A stretch of DNA of 64,000 nt from Hyposmocoma kahamanoa (GCF_003589595.1 NW_020654422.1:11004358-11068357); one strand, 5' to 3'. Numbered from the stretch's first letter, positions 35,501 through 50,500 are shown. The notes: a model not told the origin generated them from the sequence alone. Numbers and translations are program-made.

Positions 35501-38500
35501 ATGCTTCGATAACAATTTCTTTTCGAGAGACAGACGCACCCAGGCGCGTGCGTAGCCTATTTCTGTCTTAATATCGGTCATTGCTTGGACGTTCCTAAAC
35601 ATGGTGGGTAATTATAATTATACACGGACCTTTAAAATTACTTAGTCAGAATAAGCAAGCTGTAGCAATGCGTGGGGTTAGGATTATCTATCGCGCCATT
35701 ACCAACCATGCAAACAACAATGGCGAAATCATCTCAAATGTCATAATTACAATATAGGAAATGAAACTTTTTCCGGAGTTAAATCGCGTATATTTGTTTT
35801 TTCAAACAAACCTTGAATCCTTGGTTTGTGTAACAATCGCGAAAACCTAAGAACTCGATAAGTCATAATTACAAGTTTGAATGAAATAAATTCATTAAGT
35901 TTTTCAAATTACTAAAGGCCTATTTAAGTCTGGAAATAAAATTATATTTCAAAGAAACTGAAATGAATAATTAGTATGTAACCGGACTGATATTTAAGAC
36001 TGCAGTTTGTTAATTTATTAACGTTGAGTGACATCTAGCCGCCAAAAAAAAAAATCTTTTTAGTACCTACGTATAGATAGGTCCACATTAAGTTAGTTCA
36101 CGTATATCTAATGTACTGATTCGACCGATTTGCAATAAAAGTTCGACTATATCAGAATAAATAAAATAGATAATTCCTTCTCGAGATATGCCACGCGAGA
36201 AAGTGGTAAAACTGACAAAAAAGTTCCCGATATCGAGGATAGATGGCACGTTTCACAAAAAAATAATTTGTGTCCGAGTTACCAGTCTGTATGAACGCAG
36301 TTTTCTATTGTTATGGCTTAGTTTCATGCTTTTTGACCATACCATTAGATAGAATAATTTCCTCCGAACTTCGTCGTCACGTGACAAACCCACGGCACCA
36401 TTCAGCTTCTAATAACTCGGTTTAAGATTTCCATAGTTGATTTTGATATAATAATACACCGAATATATTTTATTCAATTTATGTAAAACACAACCTCCAA
36501 AATTTCAAACTGAAATATTTCTAATTCCGGATTTCTCAGAATAGCAGTGGCGAGGCATCCATATAACTCGTTTCCCACCGGCTTGCCTAAAATCAGAGAA
36601 CAAAAAAGTAACGAGAATGGACACTCTCCGCCCTCTCTAGCTGTAGATACCGCACCACGCCCCGCACATTGACTGAACGAGAATAAGGTTGTCTGTGAGC
36701 CGTTTTCGCGCTAAGACTGCTTTGATATTTGAATATAGTTTTCATTTATTCATTACGAAATTTGTACGTTAATATATAACAACATTGTATGTTACTATTT
36801 AGAATGGTCGTGAGTTGGTTTATCATTATCTAAACGGGATAAAGAGAGCAGTTTCTTTCCTTTTCCGAAAGATGATACGATGTAAGTAAAAAAAAAAACT
36901 TATGTCTGAGACTCATTCAGTTATTGTTTCTTTTAATTAGAGTTTCATTAGTTCAGAGTAATATATAACACAGATTTATTACATCAATATGATGAGGTAT
37001 AATATAGTAGACTCGAAGTAGTACTCGAATTTTCAAAATTTTGTATTGCCCATAAAAATATGTAGTGAATATAATTGTTAACTAAGTAACGATAAAGTTT
37101 GAAAAAACGAATATACGCGATTTAAATTCGGAAAAATAGTTTCATTTCCTATGTGTAACAATCGCGAAAACCTAAGAACTCGAAACGATAAAGTTGCACA
37201 CGCAATTTCAAACCAAGGTTGGTTACCTTATTTAAAAGTACTCGTCCAAAATATAACACTTTAGGTGCTTTTAAATTTAATTTTTTAAATGAACCTTCAG
37301 GATTATTCTAGTTAGTGAATTTATGAAATTGTATTGTGATATAATGAGATTAGCGTTAACCGCCAATATGTTTCTTAGGAAAGAATGTTGCCAAGTGTAA
37401 AACTTTTTTTACTATTATACAAATATTATAATAACATATTAATTCAAAATGGTCTATTAGTATTTTGTAAATGTTCAACGATAAATAGCGTTACAAAAAC
37501 GTTTGTTCAGTTGTTTTATTTTACTAGGCCTAGCCTACGTAAAGGAAAGAGAAGCTCGCGTTAATTAGCAGTTTCAATTAAAAAGTAAAATGGCAACAAT
37601 TGCATTCACTTGTCGCGATTCTCGCGATATGAAAGTTTGTTTGTCGGAAGCGCGTTAGGTGTTGCGGCGGAGCCTGCCTTCAGATCCGCCGCGGGGGCTG
37701 GGGGAGCAGCCACTGAACTTCACAGTTGAGTGGATGCTGTCCTGGCCCCCCATGGCCCCTGGGTAGCGGACTCGGGGGAGTTCGTTGCCCAGCATAAAGG
37801 GGCCCGGGATGGAAGGCTCGTCTGGTGTTCGGCGAGCCTCACATTCGGAGTCGGGGGACCGATGTGTCTCCCTTCTCGGGGAGGGGCTGCACAGGGCGCG
37901 GCCAGCCGCTGGTGGGGGCGCGGACGAGTGCAACAGCGTACCCGTACCCCCACCTACAGCGGAGAGGAGGAACACTCCGGGGGTTTAGTGCGGTCGGGCT
38001 GCTCCCCTTCAGGGTTCAGCCCAGTCCCACATAACCCCGGCTCTGCCCCCGCGGGGCCGGGGTATCTGTAAGCAGATTCCCCCGGATTAACAAAAAAAAA
38101 GCGTCTTTTGTAGATTTTTTAAAAGGTAAGTAGATTTTTTGTTTTTTCTGTACTATTTATTTGTAAATGGCCGCTTTAGTCCAATTCGATAATTACACGA
38201 CACACGCCTTTTACGAAAAAAAAAAACTTTTTTAAGGTACTTAGGTGATTTTTTGAAACTGCTTTACTAATAAATAAAAAATTTTCACGCCTCGCCACTG
38301 CAGAATAGTAAACCCAAAACCAAATTTGTTCAAGAATTTAAACTCTATAATTTGACATATTTTCTATGCATATTTTTCATAAACTTGCGCATAGAAATTA
38401 TGTCAACAAAAATTTATTCGAGAGTTCGCCATTGTTTTTACCTTGTTTCAAACTAAAAAAATCCCTGTAGTACGAGTACCAGAGGTGCGAAATTAACTGT

Positions 38501-41500
38501 GAGGCACAAACACACTCAGATCAGAACTATTCTTTTAAAATTAGTCTCTTAAATTGATCCTACCGGGAATCGAACCCGGAACCTTTTCACCTAGCGCCCA
38601 CCGTGCTAACCGCTAGGTAACCGAAGTCATCAAATTATAATTGGTGATTTTAGCAAGATGGTAGACCTGAATAAACCTTACATTGGTTAGTAAAAGCCCC
38701 ATGTACATTATAATTTCTACAATGAATAATATGATTGTCATAATGAAAAAATATGTATAATTAGATAGGCAAAGCAGATCACAAGAAATCAGCACAATTT
38801 TATATACACATTTTAACTGACCTCATGTCAAAAGTTAGACTTTCAGGCAGCGGCCGTAACGGACACGGTGGTTGACTTGACTTGCGCTCCAAAGTACCAG
38901 AGTTGCTAAGTCTGTCTCGAGAACTGTCTCGGGACCCACCTCGAGAACTATCACGGGAGCGATTCGCGCTACTCGAACCTTGCTGAGCTTCAACTTCGGC
39001 ACCGACTGATGATAAATCTGTAATATTTGATATTAGTGTATGGTATGATATAGTGTAACGGCTTAGTGTCAAAACTAAGTGGATGTTTTAGTCAATCAAT
39101 TATTACATATTGCATTACATCTTGGGGTGGTATTGCTAAAATTTCATTACTAATCATTGAGAGAGCCCAGCGAGCGTATCTAAAGGCTTCTACCTTCCGC
39201 CCTTTCCTTTACCCCACTGACCTTCTGTATAAGTCGTGTAAGGTACTAACTGTAAGGCAATTATTTATTAAGTCCACTGTTCTCAAACAGCACATTGCAC
39301 TCCCATATAGTACTGAAAACACTAACAAAAGTCGGAAAGATATTGTCTGCTCCAAAATGGTATCATCAAAACATGTATTTATTTCCCGATTTCTTGAGTT
39401 TCTTGGGCCAATTTTGTACAATAAATTAAACGCCCAAACTGGCCATATATCATTTTTGTTACATTAAGGTTAAGAAAATTTTCCAAAAATTGCTTCAAAA
39501 TATGTCCTACGATGATAGAGAATTTATTAGTTATCCCAAAATAAATGTCTAATTTAAGCGTCTAGGTATATTGATCATCATATATTCACCTGTATAATTA
39601 GTATTTTTTACCTGAAATACAGGATTCTCCTAGTTCAGGTATGTGTGTTATATTTTACATTTATTCGCATAAATTAGTCTATAGTTATTCACTTGTAAGT
39701 AAGTAAATTCTTTATTTCCTCCACAAATTTGTAACAACTTAAGTAAACATAAGAGATATTAAAGTAAAAAACATGACAGGAAATTTTATAGAGGCTGGAG
39801 CCTAAACTAGGATACCCTGTATTTTACCAGGCCTTTTCACCAGGCCTCCACCTCCAGAAATTCTGATCAATATTTATAAATCCATATTAACAAGTTACAT
39901 GTATACTTAATTGGAAAAAAGAGTGATAACAAAACAAATAAAAAATTAAAAAATAAATATATATTTATATATATAAATATAAGAATAAAAATGAAATTGT
40001 AAGTGTGTGAGAGCGTGTGTGATGATTAAGTGCATGTGGTGTGTGTGGAAATGCGTGTGATGTGTGCGAAAGTGNNNNNNNNNNAAGTGCATGTGGTGTG
40101 TGTGGAAATGCGTGTGATGTGTGCGAAAGTGCATGTGATGTGTGTGTAATTGTTTGTGATGTGTGTGAAAGTGCAAGTGATATGCGAAGTGCTTGTAAAT
40201 GTGGATACATATTAGAGTGAATGTGCGACCTGCGTAGGTTCAGATGATTAATTTTACGAGTTCATGAACGGTGGACGTGTTTGGTGAGATGAGAAAAAAT
40301 ATAAGAGTTCGAACATTGACTGTTAAACTTTACTTTTATTCTAACATTATTATTTTGTTTGACTCTGCAACTTAGATATTTATAGCATCAAAAATTACTA
40401 GTGAAATAAAAAATGACAAAACGCACCGATTACAATTAGGCACCAGATAGCCCTACGTTCAAAAATAACTTGGGATCGGATTTAGCAACAAAAACTGCCA
40501 TCCACTATTCTGGAAACCTATTCATATATTATATCACATCAACTAAGAAATTACATCAAAAAGATTTTCAGTATCTACATAATTCAGGTTTAAGAGCCAA
40601 TTAGTTACTATTTTTTTACAATTGTATCTATTTAATGCATATATTTTATTTACTGCGTTGCATTTGTTATATAGGTACGAACCTAGAAAAACAAAAAATC
40701 TTTTGGCAAATGATGTTTTAAATATCTTACTTGCACAGACAAGGTCATCTATTCTCTTATTTTGTGAGAAGTTGGGATCATACGTCAAAAGAGAGTGTTT
40801 TTTAAGTATACTACTTGCGATGAATAACTGGCGTACTGACAGAACTTTACATTCTTCATAGAGTTTAGACGTTGAGAATAAGTAGGGCCGGAATGTTGAG
40901 ACCTTTAAAATTGTTCGTTGGGCGACTTCTAGCTTTTTTATAGTTGTTTTAACTTGTACAATACGTTATTCAATAAACGACAATTTTATATTTATATTTA
41001 CATTTATTTTTTAGTAACAGTAGAATTCCTTGTGAAAGAGTTCGTCCAGGGAAGTACTGCCACCTTTTTCTATTTGTGCCACCAAGCAGTAATGTTAGCA
41101 TTACTGCGTTCCTGTTTAGAAGGGTGCTGGTGAAATTACAGGCACACGAGACTTGTCAACTTATCTTTCAGGGTGACGGGTGCAGTGGCAATGCCCATAA
41201 GATCTTTGCGATTTAAAGCTTTGAGTGGCACTCCAACTGTTATGGATAGGCGTGTCGCTCACCACCAGGCGCACGACTTGTCCGTCCCGTTACTTGGTAT
41301 TATTTAAAAAAAATGTAATTTTGACTTCAAACGATAAAAACCTTTTAGCTATTGGCCCCAAGCGGATCTCCGACACCAAAAGTGCACTCTGTACTCTATA
41401 ATACAGTTGGTTTTTACTCGTTTAGGGTGCCTTTTCCACGAATTGATGTTAATATGCAATGATATGTGCTGGACATGATATTGTATTTATATTGCTGGAT

Positions 41501-44500
41501 TTTCTTGTTATTAGATGATTGAAACATTGTCTGTCAGTAGCTTCACTTTAGCATTATTTTACTTGAATTTTAGTGTAAAGTAACATGAATTTTTAATGAC
41601 AAACTTTGTAAATGGCTAAATAAGTTTGTATTTTTTAAGAATATAAATCAAATTTAAAAAGCTGTTAAGTTTGCAAATGAATAAATATGTCGAATTACGA
41701 TCTACATATTTTTTAAAAATTAGGGTCGTAATTCGGCATACATATTTATTAGTAATTCAATTACTTGTTAATAAATAAATAACTTAGTAATTATACAATA
41801 GTCAACTTAATATAAAGACCACAGATCCTTCTATTAAAAAAGAATTTAGCTACCGTTTTGAAATTTAGATAAATATTATTTAAAAAACATGAAATATAAA
41901 TTACTTACAATCTAGACGTTTCCGTAACACACACCAGGCCAAAGCTGCATGTTTCATGAAGAGTTATAAATTAAATAACTTGTGATACGATAGTTAGTGT
42001 ACTTCGAAAATATTTGTTCAAAAATAAGTGCTTAAAAATAGCATAGAAGCAGAAAAGATTGCGTGTGTAAATTTGGGGGTAGCATCTATTGCAACAATTG
42101 AAAACAACGTACCAGGAGTAAGATAGTTCGGATCAATGGGTTTTGTAGAATTACTGCATTGTTCCAATTCTTGATAGTTCGTCAAATGCATCCACAACGC
42201 TGATTTACCCATCTTATGCTGTAGCCCATGAGACCATAACCTCTCCAGCAAGTCACATAGAGAGGCAATCATAGTACTTTCTTCAACTCCTGTTATTGAC
42301 ACTTCTGTTCCAAAACCTAGATCTGTTTCTTCTGTACCCATTTTCTCAAGTAGCATTCGTTTTGTTTTGGTTTTACATTCCTGGATAATTAATAATAAAA
42401 AAAACTAAGCACTTAACGTTAATATATTATGATTTTGTGGTTTTTGTGAACAATAAAATAGGACTACCACTTCTACTATAGTTAAATTATTTTAAAAAAG
42501 AGGTTTTTAATTTGTATCCTTACCTATAATGGTTTTATGTACAGAAACACGATATGATTCTTCAACAAAAGGTAAGTATAACCGCCGACCGTCTAACTAA
42601 GTCGAGCGTTTAAAATTTACGTCGAGAGTTTTATTGCTCGTAAAAAAGAGCAGTTAGTAGGAGTAGTAGTAGTAGTAGAGCTCCTTGTGATAGAGTTCGT
42701 CCAGGGAAGTACTGCCACATTACTTATTTCTGCCGCCAAGCAGTAATGTCAGCATTACTGTGTTCCGATTTTGACGGGTAAGGGTGCTGGTGAAATTCCA
42801 AGCATATGGGACTCGTCTACTTATGTCTCAGGGTGACGGGCGCAACGGCAGTGCCTCTCATATCTTTATGGACAGGCGTGTAGCTTACTATCAGGCGTAC
42901 GACTTGTTCGTCCCGTCACTTGATATTACATAAAAAAAAAGAATATCTGCGTAGCGCGCTTAAAAATTACCTTGAGCAGTTTTTCAACAAAAGTCCTGTT
43001 ATTTTGAGCAATAGCGGCCGGCGTTACTTCTGTGGACAATCTCCTGGTAATATCACCAAGTAGTAATTCTGGCGGACAATCTTTCACTTGCCATTTCGCG
43101 TTCTTTATGCGCTTCAGACTGTTGGTTCTGAAAAGCAAGGTGATTTTTTGCTTTATGCTATTTTGCATTTTACTATTGAAATGTATGTTGATCGAGTTAA
43201 ATGTCATGTGCTTTAGCTTGTTCTATTAATTATTTATAAACATTATCGTTTATTAACTATTGCTATTATAATGAACGTTTTTAAATGAAACTAATTCTTT
43301 TTTTACTTAACTAATCAAGACCGCAAAATAGCTTATGGTAAAATGTAACAGAGTTATGTGAAAGAATATGTTTCTACAATTTGTCTACAGTTGTCAAGTT
43401 AACACAGAGTGTTGTTATACATCTAAGCAAATGAATGGTATTTGTAAGACGTTTTTATCGTCAAAAAGTTTTGTGCACCTAGTACTTACACTTCAAGATA
43501 CAGATACAAACTAAACATTAATTAATATCATGCAACAAAACACAACACAATAAAAAAGCAAGCACACAAAGCCAGAAGCATAGCAACGTATAGGAGACCA
43601 CAATAGACGTCTGCGTCTAAACTAAGTGCAGAGATTACAGTAGAGGAAAAGGTAATGTCATTTAAAATACACAAAGTTTTAAGTCAACATGTTTATTTTA
43701 AAGTTTCAGAAATTATTTACATAAATAAATATTATAAATTATTTGATTACAACGAGATACAATTGCATTAGTTGTTTCAAATAGTCCGCATATAAGAACA
43801 ACATTAACTGGATTAACTACACTTAGAACTAGAAAATAAAAAATAAATCAAAATAAAAAAGAAACCAACGCGTTTTGCGAAATAATAAAATTTTATTTTT
43901 AATTTCACAATTACATGAAACGATCTATCCGTAGTACGAAACTACCTAGTTTATAGTGCATGCATTGACCTATAGGTCAATGACTGCATGCAATAAAGTT
44001 AATTAGAATGCGCGCAGTCTCCTAGCGATGTCAATAACACTAGAAAATGTGCATTTCATTTTGTTTCTAATAATCCTATTTAAGCTTTTTTAATTCGGAC
44101 ACAATATCAAGATAATGACGTCAAGAACTTACCTATCTACAGTGAGTAGACCACAGGTTGGGAAGTAAATCGATAACAATATTAATAAATTCGACAAAAC
44201 TGAGCTAATCATGCATCGCATGCCCAATTATATTTCAATAAAATCTCACGAGTAATATTTTTAATGAAACATCACAATTCAATCATGCACTACAATGTTA
44301 TTTGTAAATCAAGGAAGACTCGAAATGAATTTTTTGTCGCTAAAATATGATCACTAAATAGGGTTTAAACTAAAATATCAATGATTATTTTAATAAAATT
44401 TTAAACTAAAAAACATATGATAAATAGAATTTCTCTAATGCACTACATTTGAGATTCTTATTCATAATATACTAAATAGCTACCAAATCATATTTGGCTC

Positions 44501-47500
44501 GGAGTTGCAGAAAAAAATATAGAGAAGCAATCACAGTTATTATAAAGACATCTGTATAATTTAAACATACACTACACGGTAGTGCCAATTGGCTAATAAA
44601 CAATTACTAACCACAAAACTCAGGCGAAATAATCGCATGCTATCACAAAAAGCGGGCTTTGTTCATTTTTAGTTATTTGTTTTATTGCAGTAGATAAAGA
44701 ACAAACAACTAAAAAGCTCACCGAGTTAACAATCAAAGTCCTATTGGGACTATACAATATTAACTATAAGGAACAAGTATAGTCAAAATTCATTTAATTA
44801 TAAGAGCATTTACGTTCCTTAAAACCCCGAAGAAGAAGTGGAAAATACAAAATACGCCAATAATATTTAGATCGCATAGAACACGAGGTAAGAATACGAG
44901 ATCTTTTACTTTGTACCCTTAGGTATCACTTCAAGACTTCGACCAATAAATTGGTGCCACTCTAATGTTGGTATAAATTAATCACGGTGGTTCACTATTG
45001 GTCGAGGTCACAAAACAATAAATACAGTAGAAGTGGTTAGTTAGCGTCTGACGCGTGTCAACTATAGGTCTCGAAAGACTTATTTGCGCTAGGTCCGCCA
45101 CTTTCGCTTTGTATTTGGTATGGTTGTGTCATTCTTTCGTGCAAATTCTCTAAAATCCTGGAAAAATGCCGTATTTTGCTGCTTTGGAGTGCAAAAATGA
45201 TAGCCGCACCAAAAATATTACCCTTGGTGGTATTTCATATCATCGAAAATCTTTTTTTTTTTTTTTAATTTAAGGAAATAATTATTTTGTTATAAGAAAC
45301 GTAAGTAAAGCTTATAACCCTGCAATATTATGGTAGCTTCTATTTTGGGGAACTAAATTAATAACTCCATTCGTCGTCGGTCAGCAATTAAACGCTAGAC
45401 GGCAGCACATTGATTATTGATTCAATATAATATTAAAACATCGCAACTTGCAATATAGGTATGGATAGTATTGACCTTTCAACGATATACCAACAGGGCA
45501 GGGTAGTTTGAATTATATGAACAATCCAGAATTTGTTATTTCTTTTTAAATTTGAAACTACGACCAATCAATATCAAGATTTTGTAGCGTTTAATTTGAA
45601 ATTAAGAATGTGTGAGTTTTGGCGACATCGGTTCTGGTTCTAATGAGGCTTAATGCACTTCCATTGTTTTTTTATCAGTGGTCGAGACCGCTCGAGAGAA
45701 ACGTTCATGACTGGTCACGTTCGTTCTCCTCGCACACCAAGGTAGACGATAATTGGCCTAAAGCGTTGTCCTACGCTAAAAGACTAAGATTTAGGTAAAA
45801 TTATGGATCGAGAGTATAAGATAGAGCACTCACACTGCCGTACACTAACTAAAACGCGACTAAGTGACAAATGGTCAAATAACCGTTTTAAATAGCAAAA
45901 AATAGAGCACAAAATTCTCTTTTAAAAACAGTTAAAATTAGTTAACGTGTGTGACTTATCGGAACTTACCCTAACGATGCATAGCTGAAATATCAGTAAA
46001 CAATTTAAAATTGGTCATTAATATTGGTTATTATATGGTTTTTATAATATCTCAAAAAAATATTTTGTCACTTAGCCGCATTTTAGTTAGCTGACGGCAG
46101 TACAGTAGTACGTACTGACCTCGTATTCAGAATGATCAAGACAGTTGACTCTATTTAAAATACAAATGCTTGCTGTACAATGTAGAAGTGCAGCAATAGC
46201 GGTAAATAATTAGTAATTTTATTGTACTACACTAAACGTATACGCTGCTATAGCTAAAAAGATAATGTTATCTCGGTGCGCGGCGCCCTACGGCGACATG
46301 CAAATACGGACATCGACACTATGTGCCGGACGAACCGCGTTCGAGAACTTAGTACGATTCGAACGTTTCAAAACTTCGTTCGAAAACTTTGTGACAATTG
46401 AACATTTCAAAATGCTATTAGAAAATAGCTCTGTCTATTTCTTATCAACGAATATCATTTGCTCTTGCGAAACTTAAGGTGTCTACAGATTTGCTCGATT
46501 TTTTGACAATCGTCACATGTCGCTCTACAATAATCTCAGCACAGAGCACTAAAAAAAAAACCCGACCTCAAACGTTCGTGGAATTACATCTATTTGCCAA
46601 GTTTTATTGACATCGGTTACCGGAAAGTGCGCGAACCCAGATTCATCCCTAGTTTACCTTAGAGGTAGAATTTTTTCTTCAAATTTAAATGGGACCACTA
46701 CTGAAGTACCCTGTTTCCAACAAAGGAAAGAATCATCAAAATCCGGTTACAAATGCCGGAGTTATCGCGAAACATACATACAAAAGAAAAAACAGTCGAA
46801 TTGAGAACATTCATCTTCCTTTTTTGAAGTCGGTTAAAAAATACGATATCGATCGTGAAAAAATTGAGCCAATCTGTAGGCACCTATAGAGGCACTGGAT
46901 GAGATATGCCGTATTCTCTCCCGCGGCTGCCGCAGCGTCCGTGCCTAGCGGAGTGTCGTGTCGCACCTGCGGTCGTTGGCGGGTGGGGGAGCCAGCGCGT
47001 TGGCGTCGAGGCGCGCGGGGAAGGCGCGGTAGTACGCGGCGCGGTGCGGCAGACGCTCGCCGGGCGCGCCCACCTCCAGCTCCGCGCCCGCAGAGCCCCC
47101 GCCCCCCGCCAGCCCCGCCCACACGCTGTACCCGCGCGTGGCTAGCCCTCCCTCGCCCAACCGCCGCCTGCAACCACACCATAAGACTAAATAATCCACC
47201 TCATAGACTCGACCTCTATTTTACACAAAACCTTCTCTCAAAGTCACACGCCGGCAGTTTGTTAACGCATTTCCAAATCTATGTACAGCATTATTTAGTC
47301 TTATGATCTATCCCGGGAATCCCATTGCAGTTCGTGCAAGATTAGGCTGTTATCCGTGTTAAATGGTATCGCTTTGCTTGCTTGGGCGATTATTGATCGT
47401 TAGATTGAACACCGTGCGGATTAATCAGTCTTCTAAATTAAATGAATGACACGCGTACGATTAAGGCGATGTGGATATTACATACCTGACAGATTTTATT

Positions 47501-50500
47501 CGATGCTCGAATACTTGCAGGTTCGCGTCGTATTCACCCCAGTTGGTCATAATTTTGTTATCAATGAGAGTGGCGAACATCTGCGTCTCTAGGAAGCGAG
47601 ACAGAAATGGTCGGTGGCGCTGCGGCTGGTCCGAGAGGAAAGACGCCTTATCGAAGTTCACCATTGATTCACGAGCAGTTAGCCAGGAATCGCGACCCTA
47701 AAAAGGGACAAGGATATTAATTTTTGTCATGTTATTTAAAGGACACGCATTGTCGGTACAAGAGCAGGGCTTTTAAATGAGAAGGAGACATATGTTAAGT
47801 GCACGACATTTTGTTCAGAGACGCTTTTCATGTACTTATATTGTACATGTTCTTTTCAAAATAACAGTTCTGCATCATCAAAATTAAAAATCTATCACGA
47901 AACCTAATACTTTTTGTCACATTGTACCAGTAACCCTGCAAGCCTCTACAATTACTAAGCGGAAAACACGGAACTGGCGAAATCTAAAACAGGCAGAGCC
48001 AATAAGTAATAAGAAAATTCGGTATCAAAACAAATTATCACGAAGGTTTTGTACACAAATGACACACGCTCTAATAATTACCTGGTCAGGCATGATGACA
48101 AAATTCTCATACATAAGAAAAATATGAACGAAGCGGTTGAGAAACGTTTCGCGGATGGCAACGTTGAAGCGAATATCTTCAGCGTACTGTTCCTCGTCGT
48201 TTAGAATTTTCTTTTTAGTAGTCGGCATTACTGTTTCTGCATCTACATCGTCTATGTTTACTCCTGCAAAAATAGTTATTACCTATGAAAAATATTAAAA
48301 TTGTTAGTTAATTTGAGTATCCTGTACCAAACAAAAATATAGATATTTAATGTATGCCTGGGTGCATAAAAGATTTACTGACCGTTTTAGATCTCTTTAC
48401 GCCATCACTAGACGTTGACAAGTAGTAGATAATGGGCCAATACGATGTCCCACATGGTGGCCATGCGATTATTCCGTAGATATAAGAGATATTAAGGTGT
48501 TTACCTTTAAACTAATATCAAAAGTACGTTACCTAATGAGTAAAACGACGTCAATAACTTTTTTAAATAAAATTAGAAATATCCAAAACTTTAACTTTAA
48601 ACACTCCCATACATTTAATATGACATTCGTAGAGAGGCTTCAGTTTCGAATAACTGATTTGAATACAAAATTTCGTACTTCCTGAAAAATAAACATCACT
48701 TTGTTTTCATTCAATTAAAAGTTTTATTACGTTATTTATAGCACTTTCGTTATTTGTAAACTTATTGTTACCTCTTAAAGTAGGTCAACTAAGGCCTCTC
48801 GACGAATGTCATATTGAATGTAAGGGAGCGTTTAAGTTTCTAGTATTATAATTTCAAAACTTTATTGATGTCGTTTTACTCATTAATGTAATTTCGAAAA
48901 CAGTTTAAAGGTTTTTGATATCTTTTATATTTACAGAATAATCGCCTGGACACACTTAAAGGTTACACTCTGTATTGTTTACTCTCTTACGGCGTTGTAC
49001 AGACATTTGGAAAACTTGTAACAAACTATATTAAAGTACCTGTGTTGTGACACGTTTACCTGTTCGTTTGACAATATCAACGATTCTCTGCAAAGCGTCG
49101 AGGCGACGCGGCGCTGCTCGTCGTGTAGGTGAGCCCGGTGGTGATGCGTTCAGTGGCCTGCTCTCGTCCCAATCGAGTACGTCGTGGAAAGAATGTTTTC
49201 TTCGTAGACCCCCTAAAATTCAAATAAAATCTGTATCAACCACGGAAAAAAAAAATGTTGAAGTGCCATAAGCCTCGATTACTATCGGAACCGATGCCGT
49301 CAAAACGCACACAAACAAAATAATAAACACTATGAAATCTTGATAATGATTGGTCATACTTTCTAATTTAAAAAGATGTAACATATTCTGGATTGTTAAT
49401 GTAAATTAAGCTTTACCCAGTCAGTATATCGTTGAAAGTCCAATACCTTTATTGCAAGTCACGTTTTGACTTTGTATTGAAATTTTATTCAACATGCTGC
49501 CATGTTGCGGCCAGTAGCTGGACTCCAACGAACGATTAACATTAAATCGAATAGATAATCAGAACATTTAAAATTTATTAAGACTCCGATTATTTGAAAT
49601 ACTATTACGTAATATTTTCGGTGCAGCTATAATTTTTGCACTCCAAAACAGCACAATTAGGCATTTTTCTACGACGTTAGAGAATTTGCGCGAAGGAATG
49701 ACACAACCTTCTCTCTTCTTCATTTTCTACAAATTACGGAATGAAATTTGTATGGTATCAAAACGAAAATATCGGACTGAGCTCAAGTGGGTCATTCGAG
49801 GACTATAGTTGGCACGCGTCTGACTCTAATTAACCACTTCTACTGTATTTATTGTTCTGTGGTATCAACCCTTAAAAGCCCCACACGTACACGACGATTT
49901 GTCATCATGATCCATCCTTCCAAACTGATCGAAACGATGTATCGATAGTGTATGGTCATGTCGCCAATGATTAACTTAGACGGCAGGGGAGTAGCGACGG
50001 ATTGATACAGTTGTCGTGTTCGATAGCTCAGCAACTGGACCCGTACCTCAGTTGGTAAGAGCAATGCTACGATGCAGCGTGAACCTGGGTTCCGGTCCTA
50101 TCGAGTCGACGAAATTTTTCAGTGTGTTCGATCTTTGTATTCATAATCAAGTACTATAGTGTTTATTTATTTGTTATTAAGTATGAAATATTTATCGATA
50201 TAATGTGTGATTAATTTGTACATAGTTTATTATTAGATTTATTATATAATAGATTATGTTTTTATATAATATGATGTACTACGTTGGAATAGCTCAAACC
50301 TCGTACATCCAAATCCATTGAATTATTTGACCACAGAAACAGCCAAAGAAATATACAATACTTACATAAATATATTATATACTCCCCGAAAGCTTAACTT
50401 ATCCTCTTTGTAAAATAGTTGGGTTAAAATATGTGCATACCTGATGGCAAGGTACAGCTACTGCTCATGCTGTCATTCATGGGTTTGTAGGAGCTGCCGT

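Larger units (their letters stand above)
35868..38435. repeat. Old dispersed repeat split by a hAT insertion
   Basis: Sequence at 35868-36544 and 38301-38435 is colinear with 60639-61422: shared blocks include AACCGGACTGATAT, AGTACCTACGTAT, CGATTCGACCGATTTG, TGCCACGCGAGAAA, GACAAAAAAGTTCCC and GATGGCACGTTTCA. The copy here is interrupted at 36545-38300 by a younger element. No coding content. Confidence 0.85.

Noticed and set aside
37655..38071. Several overlapping ORFs on both strands
   Set aside because: GC-rich retroposon tail has few stop codons in any frame; no recognisable domain.
38553..38630. Functional tRNA gene
   Set aside because: The T arm is perfect but the acceptor stem does not pair; better explained as a tRNA-derived SINE.
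46899..47306. 135-codon plus-strand ORF
   Set aside because: Antisense shadow of the GC-rich DENND5 exon 47167-46967, which is in phase with its neighbours.
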